Below, piece after piece: positions 15,313 to 16,744 of a DNA stretch of 16,744 bases. Every line of letters starts with the position of its first letter. The first letter of the stretch is position 1. Made by a program: the position numbers and the translations under genes. Origin of the DNA: an uncultured Eubacterium sp. (GTDB taxonomy: Bacteria > Bacillota > Clostridia > Lachnospirales > Lachnospiraceae); assembly GCA_910589665.1 (NCBI GenBank), contig CAJUTR010000035.1, positions 1 through 16,744 of the forward strand, given 5' to 3'. A model generated the notes under the pieces. It saw nothing but the letters and a program-made list of their open reading frames with translations, had not been told where the DNA came from and did no database searches.

Positions 15313-15352
15313 GCGTTCTTTTCGGTATCCTACTACCATATGAAAAGAACGC
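15313..15352. repeat. 11-bp perfect inverted repeat in the leader
   Basis: GCGTTCTTTTC (15313-15323) pairs with GAAAAGAACGC (15342-15352) around an 18-nt loop that itself holds GGTA/TACC. On the + strand T5 follows, so it could terminate + strand transcripts. On the minus strand it sits in the 5' leader of the secreted-protein gene and has no T run. It could be a regulatory stem or a protein-binding site. Confidence 0.6.
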
Positions 15353-15398
15353 TTTTTACAATGGATATTCTGTAAACAGTTTTCTTGTTCTGATACAT
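15333..15398 (-). CDS. Possible 21-residue leader peptide
   Basis: ATG at 15398 preceded by GGGAGGTGA with 4 nt spacing, one of the best ribosome sites in the window. It encodes MYQNKKTVYRISIVKSVLFI plus W, basic then hydrophobic, and ends in a double stop TAG-TAG (15330-15335) in the loop of the inverted repeat. If both TAG were read, seven more codons would follow to TAA. It may be a regulatory leader ORF, a tiny membrane peptide, or the worn 5' end of a former gene. It lies about 85 nt upstream of the secreted-protein start. Confidence 0.4.
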   Translation of the reverse strand: MYQNKKTVYRISIVKSVLFIW

Positions 15399-15518
15399 TC
15401 TCTCACCTCCCTTCAAAAACTCGAATAGCCATGAGCAAAAACCAACAAAACAAGTATTTCTACGCTTTTGCCCTCCGACTTTATTTCAGTATCACTTCCA
15501 GAACCCTTGAACACTTTA

Positions 15519-15527
15519 ATTATATCA
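15519..15527 (-). promoter_or_regulatory. Extended -10 promoter of the secreted-protein/ABC locus
   Basis: Minus-strand TGA-TATAAT (TATAAT at 15519-15524) matches the extended -10 pattern TGN-TATAAT. The -35 position holds only a poor AAAGAA. Transcription from here would run through the leader ORF, the inverted repeat and into the six-gene locus, with a leader of about 265 nt before the secreted-protein gene. Confidence 0.5.
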
Positions 15528-16174
15528 CAGTCTTCTTTCTTTTCTTTGAATTTTTTTACTATTTTGTTTAACTTTTTTACGCATTTTTACCCCAATAAAT
15601 TAGGTAATTATCATTTTCTGAACCTATAGTTCAATGAGTGGAATTATAGGCTTTTCCTTTGTTCTAACACAATCAATAAAACCTCTCGGTTTTTTCAAAT
15701 TTATTCCCTTTTTCTTCACAAAAATAATCCGTATTTTTATTATATTAATTGACAAACAACAGACTTACATAGACATTGCGTTTATATGCCGGCGGCGACA
15801 ACTTCCATCATACACAAGAGGTGCATACCGCCCTACAAAATGTTCGGAAGTTCACCTTTGCCTTATAACGCATCACACAAGTTTGGGCATGCGCACACAA
15901 ACTTGCAGAGTAAAAAATTTATTTTTCACTTTTCCTCTCGTGGCAGCTCAACACCCCCTAAGTATGCCTTTCCTGTATGATAAGGAGTGCCAAAAACTTT
16001 TCAATCAATTTCTTCGTAATAAAAGATGTAAAAATCATATTTTTGTGCTAAAATAAATTTTGTACAGCTTTAATAGGCTCTCGGAATCTTAAGCTTGTGC
16101 CCAAAGCTCAGTGGCCAGCTGAACATTGAAAAATAAATGTTGCCCAGAATGGAACAGTTGAAACGAATTTTGAG
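15528..16174. other. AT-rich intergenic stretch, no convincing gene
   Basis: Between the locus promoter and the transposase terminator I see no reading frame with a ribosome site and protein-like composition. A 140-codon + strand frame (15634-16056) has no Shine-Dalgarno, and its translation is rich in Phe/Ile, then Cys/His/Arg without domain character. The stretch holds an inverted repeat CAAGTTT (15878-15884) / AAACTTG (15899-15905) and a weaker AACATT/AATGTT pair near 16120-16140. It probably contains the junction with the insertion sequence, but the exact end could not be placed. Confidence 0.5.
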
Positions 16175-16205
16175 AAAAAAGTGCGCAGTTTACTAGACCC
16201 TGCGC
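16175..16205 (-). terminator. Terminator after the transposase gene
   Basis: On the minus strand GCGCAG, an 11-nt loop, CTGCGC, then AC and T6. It lies about 45 nt past the transposase stop. Confidence 0.75.
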
Positions 16206-16251
16206 CGGACATGGTTTATAATGGTATTGCTTATTCAGTTAAGCGGCCTGC

Positions 16252-16744
16252 CTAAAGAACATCTTTTAGTGGGGACGTCTTTGGCAGGATCCATGCATCA
16301 AGATGTTGACACATCATGATGGCGAACAGGCGGCAGTACCACATCTTGGATGAACGGTATCTGCCGTCTTCCAATTTATAGTCTATTTTCTCGCGTTTGT
16401 TACAGCGTTCAGCAGAAGTCCTTGCATTGTATTCCAGCTTCCACTCCCTGCTGCTGCGGGGCGGGTCATTGAAAAGCCTTGGATTGTCCTTCATAACCAG
16501 GTGGACGGTTCTCCCATATTTAGCAGTGGAACATGGATTTTCACATGTACATGTCACCTTGCCGCCGGCGAAGCTGATTTTGGGGCATTTGAATTTCGTT
16601 CTTCCTTTGTCGGATTCCGTGCCATCCCTGCGCATGGCATGTCCTTCCCGGCATACAGGGACGCCGTCACCGCCTATGGTGAAGTCATCTTTATAGCCTC
16701 TCGGATTCATAAGAGCTAGCTTAGATTTGCATATTGACAACTGA
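16252..16744 (-). CDS. IS transposase, C-terminal part (partial)
   Basis: The frame is open to the window end, so at least 163 C-terminal residues are present and the N-terminus is missing. The sequence has a Cys-rich zinc-type segment (KFKCPKI...CTCENPCS) followed by YGRTVHL, KDNPRLF, and the block NARTSAERCNKREKIDYKLE, then CQHLDAW near the C-terminus. The Arg-Thr/Ser-x-x-Glu-Arg pattern contains the last Glu of a DDE catalytic triad. This fits DDE transposases of the IS1182 / DDE_Tnp_1_6 group; the family name is not certain. Stop TAG, then a terminator. The piece may be intact beyond the window. Confidence 0.8.
   Translation of the reverse strand, partial: QLSICKSKLALMNPRGYKDDFTIGGDGVPVCREGHAMRRDGTESDKGRTKFKCPKISFAGGKVTCTCENPCSTAKYGRTVHLVMKDNPRLFNDPPRSSREWKLEYNARTSAERCNKREKIDYKLEDGRYRSSKMWYCRLFAIMMCQHLDAWILPKTSPLKDVL

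Larger units (their letters stand above)
16175..16744 (-). mobile_element. Insertion sequence, right part outside the window
   Basis: Covers the partial transposase and its terminator. Terminal inverted repeats could not be identified because only one end of the element is in view. The limits given are minimal and the left end may reach further into the AT-rich stretch. Confidence 0.6.

Noticed and set aside
34..15609. 13-nt inverted match AATTACCTAATTT near position 46 and near 15600
   Set aside because: AT-rich and short; a few such matches are expected by chance in a window of this length, so it is not evidence of transposon ends.
15634..16056. 140-codon + strand reading frame
   Set aside because: No ribosome binding site, no domain-like sequence, composition follows AT-rich DNA; judged chance.
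1..16744. Whole-genome reassignment of TAG to Gln
   Set aside because: alr, the coiled-coil gene and the transposase end at TAG with normal lengths, so TAG works as a stop here; at most partial suppression remains possible.

Overview
The window looks like a chromosomal segment of a gut-type Firmicute, most probably a Lachnospiraceae (Clostridia). This is inferred from the gene order rex / coiled-coil protein / acpS / nnr / alr / ndoA, strong AGGAGG-type ribosome binding sites, canonical sigma-A promoters and mid-range GC. No rRNA, tRNA or CRISPR array was seen.

Left part (1-4250). A DUF4253 protein is on the minus strand. It is followed by a small decayed + strand gene remnant (904-1128) with an in-frame TAG. 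Next comes a minus-strand pair, a histidine phosphatase and rlmH (23S rRNA methyltransferase), overlapping by 4 nt. Divergent from these is the + strand pdxS-pdxT operon (PLP synthase) with a consensus TTGACA-17-TATAAT promoter. It ends in a short hairpin-rich stretch and a strong terminator.

Middle part (4250-9200). A minus-strand housekeeping operon reads rex > coiled-coil protein > acpS > nnr > alr > ndoA. It covers redox-sensing repression, carrier-protein activation, NAD(P)H repair, D-alanine supply and an EndoA/MazF RNase. The usual antitoxin gene between alr and ndoA is absent. A good promoter before rex shows that rex starts at a GTG, not at the upstream TTG.

Right part (9240-15530). 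A minus-strand locus of six tightly packed genes reads, in transcription order: small secreted protein, solute-binding lipoprotein, beta-propeller-like lipoprotein with a Cys/His motif, ABC ATPase, and two ABC-2-type permeases with large extracytoplasmic regions. The first two genes are interrupted. The secreted protein needs a -1 shift at two places, A7 and G7, each in the phase of an X-XXX-XXX slippery heptamer. The solute-binding protein reads through in one frame apart from two TAG codons. The four downstream genes are intact. A leader region carries an extended -10 promoter, a 21-codon ORF with a near-perfect Shine-Dalgarno and an 11-bp inverted repeat around that ORF's stop codons. This locus is the best candidate for an undescribed system: a secreted polypeptide, two surface lipoproteins and an ABC exporter or sensor.

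Right edge (15530-16744). About 650 bp of AT-rich sequence with no convincing gene is followed by the C-terminal part of an insertion-sequence transposase and its terminator, cut by the window end.
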